Positions 14,181 through 20,370 of a stretch of 20,370 bases of DNA are shown here, in pieces. Below the pieces are notes generated by a model, which was not told the origin of the DNA, ran no database searches, and saw only the letters and a program-made list of their open reading frames with translations. Source of the DNA: DASYAE01 sp036501535 (GTDB lineage: Bacteria > Actinomycetota > Actinomycetes > Streptomycetales > Catenulisporaceae); assembly GCA_036501535.1 (NCBI GenBank), contig DASYAE010000023.1, forward strand, positions 1-20,370. Direction: 5' to 3'. A program made the position numbers and the translations under genes. Each line of letters opens with the position of its first letter. Positions within the stretch are counted from its first letter, which is position 1.

Positions 14181-14765
14181 GTGACCAGGATCGGAATCAT
14201 CCTCGGCAGCACGCGCCCGAACCGTAACGGCGAGCAGGTCGCCAAGTGGGTGCTGGAGGTCGCCGAGCGCCGCGACGACGCCGAGTTCGAGCTGGTGGAC
14301 CTGCGCGACTACCCGCTGCCGCACCTCGACGAGCCGGTCTCGCCCGCGTTCAACCAGGGCAACTACCAGACCGAGCAGGCCCACCGGTGGTCGGCGAAGA
14401 TCGCGTCGTTCGACGGGTTCGTCATCGTCACCCCCGAGTACAACCACTCCACCTCCGGGGTGCTCAAGAACGCGCTGGACTACCTGTACCGGGAGTGGAA
14501 CAACAAGGCCGTCGGGTTCGTCTCGTACGGCGGGGCCGGCGGCGCGCGCGCGGCCGAGCACCTGCGCCTGGTCGCCGGGGAGCTGCAGATGGCGGACGTG
14601 CGCCAGCAGGTGACCCTGTCGCTGATCACCGAGTTCGAGAACTTCTCGGTCTTCAAGCCCGGCGAGTACAACCTGGCCGCCCTCGGCACGCTGCTGGACC
14701 AGGTGGTCGCCTGGAGCGGCGCGCTCGCCCCGCTGCGCGAGAAGGCGCAGGCCGGCGCGGCCTGA
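14181..14765 (+). CDS. NADPH-dependent FMN reductase
   Basis: 194-aa flavodoxin-fold oxidoreductase that reduces FMN or quinone-like substrates with NAD(P)H. GSTRPNRNGEQVAKWV (about residues 8-23) is the FMN phosphate-binding loop. TPEYNHSTSGVLKNALDYL (about 88-106) is the strongly conserved family motif next to the isoalloxazine ring. FVSYGGAGGARAAEHLR follows. GTG 14181 has an excellent GGAGGA eight bases upstream. A dedicated TTGACA/TAAGTT promoter drives it, overlapped by two candidate operators for the divergent MarR regulator. A role in quinone or electrophile detoxification is inferred from this pairing and not proven. Confidence 0.91.
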   Translation: MTRIGIILGSTRPNRNGEQVAKWVLEVAERRDDAEFELVDLRDYPLPHLDEPVSPAFNQGNYQTEQAHRWSAKIASFDGFVIVTPEYNHSTSGVLKNALDYLYREWNNKAVGFVSYGGAGGARAAEHLRLVAGELQMADVRQQVTLSLITEFENFSVFKPGEYNLAALGTLLDQVVAWSGALAPLREKAQAGAA

Positions 14766-14776
14766 CCGGTGCGCGG

Positions 14777-14809
14777 CGCCGGGCCGGGCGGGAGCCGTGC
14801 GGCCCGGCG
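14777..14809. terminator. Hairpin between the FMN reductase and recombinase genes
   Basis: CGCCGGGCC (14777-14785) and GGCCCGGCG (14801-14809) form a perfect 9-bp stem with a 15-base loop between convergent genes; probable bidirectional terminator. Confidence 0.55.
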
Positions 14810-14810
14810 G

Positions 14811-15899
14811 CTACCGTGCGCGCGGCGCCGCCGGCGGCGCGGGGCTGCCGGTGCCGGCGGCGCCCCCGCCGCCGTCGCGCTGCCGGCCCAGCTCGCGCAG
14901 CGCCCGGTGGGTGCGGTTCGCGCGGATCGCCCCGCGCTGCTCGCGCGCCGTGGCGTCGATGTAGTTCTGACTGGTGGTCAAGCTGGCGTGGCCCAGCAGC
15001 CGCATGATCTCCGACGCCGACGCGCCGTCCTCGGCCAGCCGGGTGGCGAAGGTGTGGCGCAGCGCGTGCACCAGGGCGCCCTGCGGGACGCGCGCGCCGA
15101 CCGCCGCCTCGCGATACGCCCGCCCGACCAGGTACTGCAGCGCGCCGCGGCCCATCGCGCGGCCCTCGCGGTCGGCGAACAGCGGGTCGCCGCGGCCGGG
15201 GGCCCGCCCGGCCTGCCGCGCGGTGCGGCTGTCCAGGTAGAGCGTCAGGACCTCGTCGAGCTCCGGCTCGACCGGGATCGAGCGGTCCTTGCCGCCCTTG
15301 CCGTGCACCCGCAGGTACCGCTCGCCGGGCCGCCCGTCCAGGCTCGAGAGGGTCAGGCCGAGCAGCTCGCTGGAGCGCAGCCCCGCGCACAGCAGCACCG
15401 CGAGCACGGCCAGGTCCCGCTCCGGCCACGGGTCGCGGCGGCGGGCCGGGTCCGGCGGCGCGGCCGCGGCCTGCAGCAGCTGCTCCGGGGTGTCCGGGCC
15501 GCGCAGCGGCTTGGGGGAGCGGTGCGGGGCGCGCGGCCGCTCGACCGCGCCCATCGGGTTGCCCGGGGCCAGCGCGTCGGCGACCAGGAAGGTGAAGAAC
15601 TGGTTCCACACCGACCAGGCCCGCCCGACCGAGGCGGCCGAGCGCGGCGCGGCGTAGGCCGCGAAGGCCTGGCGCAGCGGGCGCGCCGCGACCTGCGCGA
15701 TCTCGAGGCGGTCCGGGGCGGTGCCGACCTGCGCGGCCAGGATCGCGGCCACGCCGTCCAGGTCGCGCCGGTACGCGGCCAGGGTGTGCGGGGACTGCTT
15801 GCGCGCCTGCCGGGCGTAGAGGAACTCCTCGACGCACTCGGGCACGGTGCGCGGCGCGGCATCCTGCGCGCTCTGGTCTTCCCCGCCGCCGGCCCGCAT
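14811..15899 (-). CDS. Tyrosine recombinase, XerC/XerD-like
   Basis: 362-aa site-specific DNA recombinase. A SAM-like core-binding domain covers about residues 20-115 (VEEFLYARQARKQSPHTLAAY). The catalytic domain has every key residue: Arg175 (CAGLRSSELLGL), the beta-hairpin lysine in GKGGKDRSIP, His278 and Arg281 (HALRHTFATRL), His304 (LLGHASLTTS) and nucleophile Tyr313 (QNYI). A Gly/Pro-rich tail follows. It is longer than typical chromosomal XerC/XerD (about 300 aa). No xis, rep, tra or attachment-site tRNA is nearby, so an orphan Xer-like enzyme is more likely than a prophage integrase. ATG 15899 is supported by GATACT ending six bases upstream. It is divergent from the membrane protein gene. 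Confidence 0.92.
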   Translation of the reverse strand: MRAGGGEDQSAQDAAPRTVPECVEEFLYARQARKQSPHTLAAYRRDLDGVAAILAAQVGTAPDRLEIAQVAARPLRQAFAAYAAPRSAASVGRAWSVWNQFFTFLVADALAPGNPMGAVERPRAPHRSPKPLRGPDTPEQLLQAAAAPPDPARRRDPWPERDLAVLAVLLCAGLRSSELLGLTLSSLDGRPGERYLRVHGKGGKDRSIPVEPELDEVLTLYLDSRTARQAGRAPGRGDPLFADREGRAMGRGALQYLVGRAYREAAVGARVPQGALVHALRHTFATRLAEDGASASEIMRLLGHASLTTSQNYIDATAREQRGAIRANRTHRALRELGRQRDGGGGAAGTGSPAPPAAPRAR

Positions 15900-15905
15900 G
15901 ATCCC

Positions 15906-15911
15906 AGTATC
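15906..15911 (-). promoter_or_regulatory. -10 box of the recombinase gene, leaderless type
   Basis: GATACT on the minus strand, the same hexamer as at the araC-type gene, is followed by six bases and then ATG 15899. Confidence 0.5.
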
Positions 15912-15936
15912 GCCGAGAGCGCCGACAGTGCCGCGG

Positions 15937-15952
15937 ATCCGGCGCGCCGGAT
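15937..15952. repeat. 16-bp perfect palindrome upstream of the recombinase
   Basis: ATCCGGCGCGCCGGAT is identical to its reverse complement and lies just upstream of the recombinase -35 zone, in the intergenic region shared with the divergent membrane protein gene. It could be an operator; no function is shown. Confidence 0.5.
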
Positions 15953-16055
15953 GGGATGATTGCCGCACCGCGGGGCACTTGACCCTTCGGGGCCTGGCGC
16001 CCCCGCAGCGCGGGCCCGGCGCGGCGCGCGATGGCAGCCGACCACGGGAGGCGCG

Positions 16056-16673
16056 GTGCAGCGGATCCGCAGCGGCGACGAGCCGATGCACGCGCGCAGC
16101 CCGCTGGGCCTGCGCCTGGCGATGGCCGGGATCGGGCTGGGCGCGGCGCTCGGCGGGGTCGTGCTGTTCGTGCTGCTCGGCAGCGCCCTGGCGTGGGTGT
16201 GCGCCGCGCTGGCCGTCGTCTCGGCGGCGGACATCGTCGTGGTCGCCTACCGGATCCACCAGGGCCCTCACTACCAGCCGGGCCGCACGGTGCCGCCCTA
16301 CCGGCCGCTGGACCCGCCGCCGCGCGCGGACCCGCCGCGCCGCCCGGCCAGCATGCACAAGCGGCACGTGCGCTACATGGTGATCATGGGCACCTGCCTG
16401 CTGCTGATCGTGAACGCCTGGGTCTGGGTGCGCTGGTACTCGGTCGGCTGGGCGGTGGGCATGAGCATGGTCGCCGCGCTGATGCCGCCGATCGCCGCGA
16501 TCTCCACCAACGCCGAGAGCCCGATCCTGCGCGGCGAGGACCGCGAGCGCGACGAGGATGACGAGGACGAGGACGCCGCGTCGGCGCGCTGGCCGGACTA
16601 CCCGCCGCAGACCTGGAGCCGCGGACCGCGCCCGGAGCGCCAGCGCGAGGACGACGACCCGCCCGCCGAGTGA
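16056..16673 (+). CDS. Four-helix membrane protein, DUF6343-like plus DUF3099-like
   Basis: 205-aa integral membrane protein. The first half (about residues 5-85) has two transmembrane segments (LAMAGIGLGAALGGVVLFVL and AWVCAALAVVSAADIVVVAY) ending in HQGPHYQPGRTVPPY, which I recognise from memory as typical of DUF6343. The second half has two more helices (YMVIMGTCLLLIVNAWVWV; SVGWAVGMSMVAALMPPIAA) with the RW and ALMPPIAAISTNA pattern of DUF3099. A strongly acidic stretch (about 159-174) and a charged tail follow. No function is known for either family. GTG 16056 is chosen because GGGAGG lies four bases upstream; ATG 16086 is the alternative. It is divergent from the recombinase and precedes the chitinase, which has its own promoter. 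Confidence 0.8.
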   Translation: MQRIRSGDEPMHARSPLGLRLAMAGIGLGAALGGVVLFVLLGSALAWVCAALAVVSAADIVVVAYRIHQGPHYQPGRTVPPYRPLDPPPRADPPRRPASMHKRHVRYMVIMGTCLLLIVNAWVWVRWYSVGWAVGMSMVAALMPPIAAISTNAESPILRGEDRERDEDDEDEDAASARWPDYPPQTWSRGPRPERQREDDDPPAE

Positions 16674-16716
16674 CGGCCGCCCCGGTGACCGGCGGGCCGC
16701 ACGCCGGGAGCACCCC

Positions 16717-16745
16717 TTGACAGCGCCAATGGTCTAGTCCACTGT
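16717..16745 (+). promoter_or_regulatory. Chitinase promoter with DasR-type dre site
   Basis: A perfect TTGACA -35 (16717-16722) is followed by TGGTCTAGTCCA (16730-16741), which differs at one position from the palindromic core TGGTCTAGACCA of DasR response elements. The outer bases A and C-T also fit the 16-mer consensus (14 of 16 positions at 16728-16743). A weak -10, CACTGT (16740-16745), is at 17-base spacing. The site falls between -35 and -10, so binding should block transcription until GlcNAc-derived sugar phosphates release DasR. The remaining leader to 16949, about 200 bases, shows only GC-rich sequence and no other element that I can support. Confidence 0.8.
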
Positions 16746-16949
16746 GCCAGTGACGGCCCGGCCGCCGCGCACCCGGGGAGCCGACCCCCTCCGCGGGCGC
16801 CCGGCGGCCGCCCGCGCACCGCGACGCCCCGTCCGCGGCCCGCGGGGCGGGGCCGCGCGCGAAGCGGCGTCTCGCGTGCAGCACACCGCCGCCGGCCCGG
16901 GCCCGCACCACCGGCCCGCCCGCCCCGATTCGCGTCCCTGGGAGGGATT

Positions 16950-18527
16950 GTGACGCCGCGCCCCCGGCTCCTCGCCGCACCACGCCCCCGGCGGCTGATC
17001 GCCGCACTGTGCCACCGCCGGCTGATCGCCGCGCTCGGATCCGTCGCCCTGGCCGCCGCCGGCTTCACAGCCGTCGTCGCCACCGCCGCGCCGGCCGGCG
17101 CCGCCTCGACGAACCTGCTGGCCGACCCCGGCTTCGAGACCGGCTCGCTGTCCGGCTGGAGCTGCGACGCCGGCACCGCGGCCGCGGTGACCTCGCCGGT
17201 GCACTCCGGCTCCTACGCGCTAGGCGCCACCCCCAGCTCGTCCGACGACGCCCAGTGCACCCAGACCGTCTCCGTCCAGCCCGATACCGCCTACACCCTG
17301 TCCGGCTACGTGGAGGGCTCCTACGTCTACCTCGGCGTGACCGGCGGCACGGACACCTGGACCCCGTCCGCCACCGCCTGGCAGCAGCTCTCGCTCGCCT
17401 TCACCACCACCGCGTCGCAAAGCTCGGTCCAGGTCTACGTGCACGGCTGGTACGCCCAGCCCGAGTACTACGCGGACGACCTCGCCCTGACCGGCCCGGC
17501 CGGCGCCACGCCCCCGCCGAGCAGCGCCTCGCCGAGCCCGACGGCCAGCGCGAGCCCGACCCACAGCGCCTCGCCGTCCGCGTCGCCGACGCCCAGCGCC
17601 TCGCCCACCGGCTCGAGCGGCGGCGGGGTCGCCAACCCGCCGACCGGCCTGAGCTGGAAGGTCGCGCCCTACATCGACATCACCGCGTCCACCCCCGCGC
17701 TCGCCCAGATCGAGCAGGCCACCGGCCAGAAGACCTTCACCCTGGCGTTCCTGCTCGGCAGCAGCGCCGGATGCGTGCCCGAGTGGGGCGGCACGATCGC
17801 GCTGACCGACCCGCGGGTCATCGGCGAGATCAACGCGCTGCGCGCGCTCGGCGGCGACGTGGCCGTCTCCTTCGGCGGCGCGGAAGGACCGTACCTGGAG
17901 ACCACCTGCGGCGGGGAGGCGCAGCTCGAGGCCGCCTACCAGAGCGTCGTGAGCACCCTGAAGGTCTCGCACCTCGACTTCGATATGGAGGCGGCCACCG
18001 ACACCTCCGAGGTCAACCAGGCCATCGCGCAGGTGCAGGCGGCCAACCCCGGCCTGGTGATCTCCTACACCCTCGAGGTGCAGGCGGCCACCTACGGGCT
18101 GACCCCGATCCTGGGCGTGCAGGTGCTGCAGAACGCGGTCAGCGAGGGCGTCAAGGTCGGCATCGTCAACCCGATGACCATGGACTTCGCCCCGGACGGC
18201 GACTGGGGCACCTCGGTGATCGAGGCGGCGCAGTCTACCGAGGCGCAGATGGCCACCATCTGGCCGAGCCTGTCGAGCGCGCAGCTCTACGCGATGCTCG
18301 GGGTCACCCCGATGATCGGCGACAACGACACCGGCCCGGTGTTCACCGTCGCCGACGCGCAGGAGCTGGTCTCCTTCGCGCAGACCAACCACATCGGCCG
18401 GCTGGCCTTCTGGTCCGAGGGCCGGGACAACGGCGGCTGCCCGGGCGGCGGGGTCTCGCCGACCTGCAGCGGCATCTCCCAGTCCGCCTTCCAGTTCACC
18501 TCGCTGTTCGCCGGGTTCACCGGCTAG
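16950..18527 (+). CDS. Secreted chitinase, glycoside hydrolase family 18, with N-terminal carbohydrate-binding module
   Basis: 525-aa exported enzyme that should hydrolyse chitin. A long signal peptide (about residues 1-51) has an Arg-rich n-region, a hydrophobic core (LIAALGSVALAAAGFTAVVA) and an APAGA cleavage site; the HRRLIAAL segment could allow Tat export. Residues 53-181 form a beta-sandwich binding module (NLLADPGFETGSLSGW to YYADDLALTG). A Pro/Ser/Thr linker spans about 187-225. The GH18 barrel (about 232-525) has SFGG (307-310), the catalytic strand LDFDME (Asp343, Asp345, Glu347 as acid/base), MTMDF (409-413) and a C-terminal barrel Trp488. The first Asp of DxxDxDxE is Ser340. GTG 16950 has GGAGGG just upstream. 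Control by DasR is inferred from the dre-like site. Confidence 0.93.
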   Translation: MTPRPRLLAAPRPRRLIAALCHRRLIAALGSVALAAAGFTAVVATAAPAGAASTNLLADPGFETGSLSGWSCDAGTAAAVTSPVHSGSYALGATPSSSDDAQCTQTVSVQPDTAYTLSGYVEGSYVYLGVTGGTDTWTPSATAWQQLSLAFTTTASQSSVQVYVHGWYAQPEYYADDLALTGPAGATPPPSSASPSPTASASPTHSASPSASPTPSASPTGSSGGGVANPPTGLSWKVAPYIDITASTPALAQIEQATGQKTFTLAFLLGSSAGCVPEWGGTIALTDPRVIGEINALRALGGDVAVSFGGAEGPYLETTCGGEAQLEAAYQSVVSTLKVSHLDFDMEAATDTSEVNQAIAQVQAANPGLVISYTLEVQAATYGLTPILGVQVLQNAVSEGVKVGIVNPMTMDFAPDGDWGTSVIEAAQSTEAQMATIWPSLSSAQLYAMLGVTPMIGDNDTGPVFTVADAQELVSFAQTNHIGRLAFWSEGRDNGGCPGGGVSPTCSGISQSAFQFTSLFAGFTG

Positions 18528-18548
18528 GCCACGCGGGGGCGCCGCGGC

Positions 18549-18588
18549 GTGTGCACGGCTCGTCGGCCGTGTGCCCGCCGCGGCACAC
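18549..18588. terminator. Hairpin region after the chitinase gene
   Basis: CACGGC (18554-18559) pairs with GCCGTG (18566-18571) around a 6-base loop and can be extended by wobble pairs. Alternatively GTGTGC (18549-18554) pairs with GCACAC (18583-18588). It begins about 20 bases after the stop and is a likely terminator. Confidence 0.45.
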
Positions 18589-18667
18589 ATATGCCGCGCG
18601 GCTTGGCCGACACGCCCGCGCGGTCCCTCGATCGGACGGGAAATCCATCCCGGGCTAGGCGCGAGTG

Positions 18668-18685
18668 GAACGTATGTTCTACAGT
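18668..18685 (+). promoter_or_regulatory. LexA SOS box abutting the promoter of the DUF2637 gene
   Basis: GAAC-gtat-GTTC (18668-18679) is a perfect match to the actinobacterial LexA core GAACN4GTTC, and its centre fits the RNNY preference. It directly abuts a TACAGT -10 box (18680-18685). LexA bound here would overlap the spacer of the promoter and repress it until DNA damage. No other strong element was seen in 18589-18763 apart from the AGGAG ribosome binding site at 18754-18758. Confidence 0.65.
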
Positions 18686-18763
18686 AGCCCACCAGGCGGC
18701 CGCGCCCGGTTTCTGGCAAGCTCGTGTGCTGCCTTCCGATCGCCCGCGCCGCCAGGAGCCGCC

Positions 18764-20370
18764 TTGACCGCCGCAGCCGAGCATCTGATACCGGGTCACC
18801 GCGCCGAGACCCACCCCGGCCACCCCGTGAACGGCGCCGCGAACGGCGCCGCACGGCCTCGTGAACGCGTGGCCGCGCCGCGGGTGCCGGACTACTACGA
18901 GTTCGAGGAGGCCTCCGGGGTCGAGCCGCTGGGCGGGGGCTGGATCACGGTCGCGGTCGTGATCGGGATCATGGCCGCGCTGATCGCGCTCGGCGGCATG
19001 GTGCTGTCCTTCCGCGCGGTGTCCACCGAGATGATCCCGGCGTTCGGGCGGCAGTGGTCCTGGCTGGTGCCGATCGTGGTGGACCTGACGGTGTTCGTGT
19101 TCTCCGGGGTGGACCTGGTGCTCGCCCGCATGGACATGTCGCACCCCCTGGCGCGCTGGACGGTGTACGGGGCGACGGCCGGCACGGTGTACCTGAACTA
19201 CAACGCGGCCGGCACGCTGCCCGGCCGGGTCGCGCACGTGCTGATGCCCTCGATCTGGGTCGTGTTCATCGAGCTGATGCGGCACGTGGTGCGCCGTCAG
19301 ACGAACCTGGCCACCGGGTCGCGCCGCGAGCCGATCCCCACCTCGCGCTGGCTGGTCTCGCCGTGGCCGACGCTGAAGCTGTGGCGGCGCATGGTGCTGT
19401 GGCGGGTCAACTCCTATCCGAAGGCCCTCGCGCAGGAGAAGGCGCGCCTCGGCGCGATCGCCGCGGCCCGCGACCTGCACGGGCGCGCCTGGCGCCTGCG
19501 CATCAGCCCGCTGACCCGGCTGCAGATCAACCTCGGCGAGGCCGGCGCGGACGACATCTACCAGTCCGCGTCCTCGCCGGCACGCCGCGCGCAGCGCCAG
19601 GCCCGCACCCGCGTGCCCGCGCGCGCGGCCGAGGAGGACGCCGCGTACGCCGAATACGCCGAGCCCGCCGTGTACACCGAGGAGCCGGAAGAACTGCAGG
19701 AGCTGCAGGTCGAGTACCGCGAGCAGCAGCGCGAGCCGGCCGAGTACACCCCGCGCGACACCCGGGCCGGGGTCGCCCCGCCCCGCCGCCCGGACGCGGC
19801 CGCGGGCCGCCCGCGCATCCCCGCGCCCGAGCCCGCGTTCGCCGCCGCCGCGGCCCACGCGCTCTCCGCGCGGTTCGCCGAGCCCGTCGCCACCACGATC
19901 CCGGCCCCGGCCCCGGTTCCGGTCACGATTCCGGCCGGGGCCGGGCACCGCGCCACGGCACGGATCGACCAGCTCCCCGCGCGCCCCGGCGCCGCGCCCG
20001 CGAACGGGTCCGCCCGCAACGGCGCCGTGCCCGCCCAGGCCCCCGCGCCGGCCGCCGAGAGCACGATGCCCGAACGCCCGGCCGCGCCGCGCCCCCCGGC
20101 CCACGCCCAGCCCGCCCCCTACCCGCAGCCCGCCCCGCCCCCGCTGCGCCGCAGCGTGCGCGAGAGCGAGATGCTCACCGCCGCCCGAGAGGTCGAACGC
20201 TGGCGCGGCCAGCCCTCGGCCACCCGGATCAGCCGCGAGCTGGGCATCGGCATGACGCTGGCGACCTCGCTGGCCAACGCGCTGCGCGAGGAGGAGGGCC
20301 GGCCCCGGCCGACTGAGCTGCGCCCACCGGCCGCCTCGCGGCCGGCACGGCAACCACGTCGAGGCCCGCT
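18764..20370 (+). CDS. DUF2637 membrane protein with C-terminal helix-turn-helix, partial at the right edge
   Basis: The open frame begins at TTG 18764 (AGGAG five bases upstream) and runs 535 codons to the window end without a stop. Residues 1-58 are polar, with an NGAANGAA repeat. Four probable membrane helices cover about residues 60-172 (WITVAVVIGIMAALIALGG; WLVPIVVDLTVFVFSGVDLV; WTVYGATAGTVYLNYNAAG; VAHVLMPSIWVVFIELM). This resembles DUF2637, the family that includes SpdB-like spread proteins of actinomycete plasmids. A basic cytoplasmic region follows, then a long Pro/Ala/Arg-rich linker (about 265-455), then a helix-turn-helix-like end (AAREVERWRGQPSATRISRE and a second helix, about 472-508). 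The role is unknown; DNA transfer or nucleoid attachment is only a possibility. It is preceded by a perfect SOS box. Confidence 0.82.
   Translation, partial: MTAAAEHLIPGHRAETHPGHPVNGAANGAARPRERVAAPRVPDYYEFEEASGVEPLGGGWITVAVVIGIMAALIALGGMVLSFRAVSTEMIPAFGRQWSWLVPIVVDLTVFVFSGVDLVLARMDMSHPLARWTVYGATAGTVYLNYNAAGTLPGRVAHVLMPSIWVVFIELMRHVVRRQTNLATGSRREPIPTSRWLVSPWPTLKLWRRMVLWRVNSYPKALAQEKARLGAIAAARDLHGRAWRLRISPLTRLQINLGEAGADDIYQSASSPARRAQRQARTRVPARAAEEDAAYAEYAEPAVYTEEPEELQELQVEYREQQREPAEYTPRDTRAGVAPPRRPDAAAGRPRIPAPEPAFAAAAAHALSARFAEPVATTIPAPAPVPVTIPAGAGHRATARIDQLPARPGAAPANGSARNGAVPAQAPAPAAESTMPERPAAPRPPAHAQPAPYPQPAPPPLRRSVRESEMLTAAREVERWRGQPSATRISRELGIGMTLATSLANALREEEGRPRPTELRPPAASRPARQPRRGP

Noticed and set aside
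16744..16953. A 69-codon open frame between the chitinase promoter and the chitinase start
   Set aside because: It begins with a GTG inside the promoter, is composed almost only of Arg, Pro, Ala and Gly as expected from random GC-rich sequence, has no ribosome binding site and overlaps the chitinase start. Treated as leader.
17518..17625. Repetitive sequence resembling a short tandem array
   Set aside because: It encodes the Ser/Pro/Thr linker of the chitinase; the repetition comes from low-complexity coding sequence, not from a CRISPR or mobile repeat.
18524..20353. Long minus-strand open frame of about 600 codons opposite the DUF2637 gene, and a plus-strand frame at 19054-20316
   Set aside because: Both are low-complexity Arg/Gly/Ala/Pro-rich translations without recognisable domains; the membrane-helix frame from TTG 18764 has the correct codon bias, a ribosome binding site and DUF2637 features.
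14811..20370. Integrative conjugative element built from the recombinase and the DUF2637 gene
   Set aside because: The genes between them are an ordinary chitinase and membrane protein; no xis, rep or tra gene, tRNA or direct-repeat attachment sites are seen. The right side lies outside the window, so this is rejected only for what is visible.

Overview
High-GC actinobacterial chromosome segment with 23 protein-coding genes, very dense and with strong G/C at third codon positions. The combination of a DUF3151 protein, DUF6343/DUF3099-type membrane domains, a secreted chitinase behind a DasR-type operator, a PTS-linked dihydroxyacetone kinase and many leaderless GTG/ATG starts points to a Streptomyces-like or Catenulispora-like soil actinomycete. 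The sequence alone does not fix the genus. I saw no rRNA, tRNA, CRISPR array or insertion sequence, and no gene-free stretch longer than 300 bases.

Layout. 1-2107 (+): O6-alkylguanine-DNA methyltransferase, then an AraC-type regulator and a VOC protein that look co-transcribed. 2169-2786 (-): an unrecognised protein, divergent from the dhaK-dhaL-dhaM operon (2884-5087, +), followed by a GNAT acetyltransferase with its own promoter. 6015-8070 (-): an MFS exporter and a small anchored membrane protein. 8219-10969: DUF3151 (+), extradiol dioxygenase (-), PEBP/YbhB protein (+), short-chain dehydrogenase (-). 11110-13509: MscL with a C-terminal zinc ribbon (+), a PLP-dependent dehydratase-like enzyme (-) and a TetR regulator (+) with a perfect palindrome on its promoter. 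13534-14765: a cysteine-rich MarR regulator (-) divergent from an NADPH-dependent FMN reductase (+), with two operator-like sites on the reductase promoter. 14811-18527: a tyrosine recombinase (-), a four-helix membrane protein that looks like a DUF6343-DUF3099 fusion (+), and a secreted GH18 chitinase (+) behind a dre-like site. 18764 to the window end (+): a DUF2637 membrane protein with a C-terminal helix-turn-helix, preceded by a perfect actinobacterial SOS box; it runs off the right edge.

How the genes work together. There is no single large pathway. The window is a set of small regulator-target modules: AraC/VOC, TetR/PLP enzyme, MarR/FMN reductase, and DasR (encoded elsewhere)/chitinase. 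The dha operon phosphorylates dihydroxyacetone with phosphate from PEP, relayed by PTS proteins encoded elsewhere.

A recurring feature is a -10 hexamer ending exactly 6 or 7 bases before the start codon in nine genes, which implies leaderless mRNAs and fixes several starts. No clear new defence or mobile system is visible. The most interesting leads are the SOS box before the DUF2637/HTH gene, the dre-like chitinase operator, the helically phased double operator at the MarR/FMN reductase pair, and the DUF6343-DUF3099 fusion.
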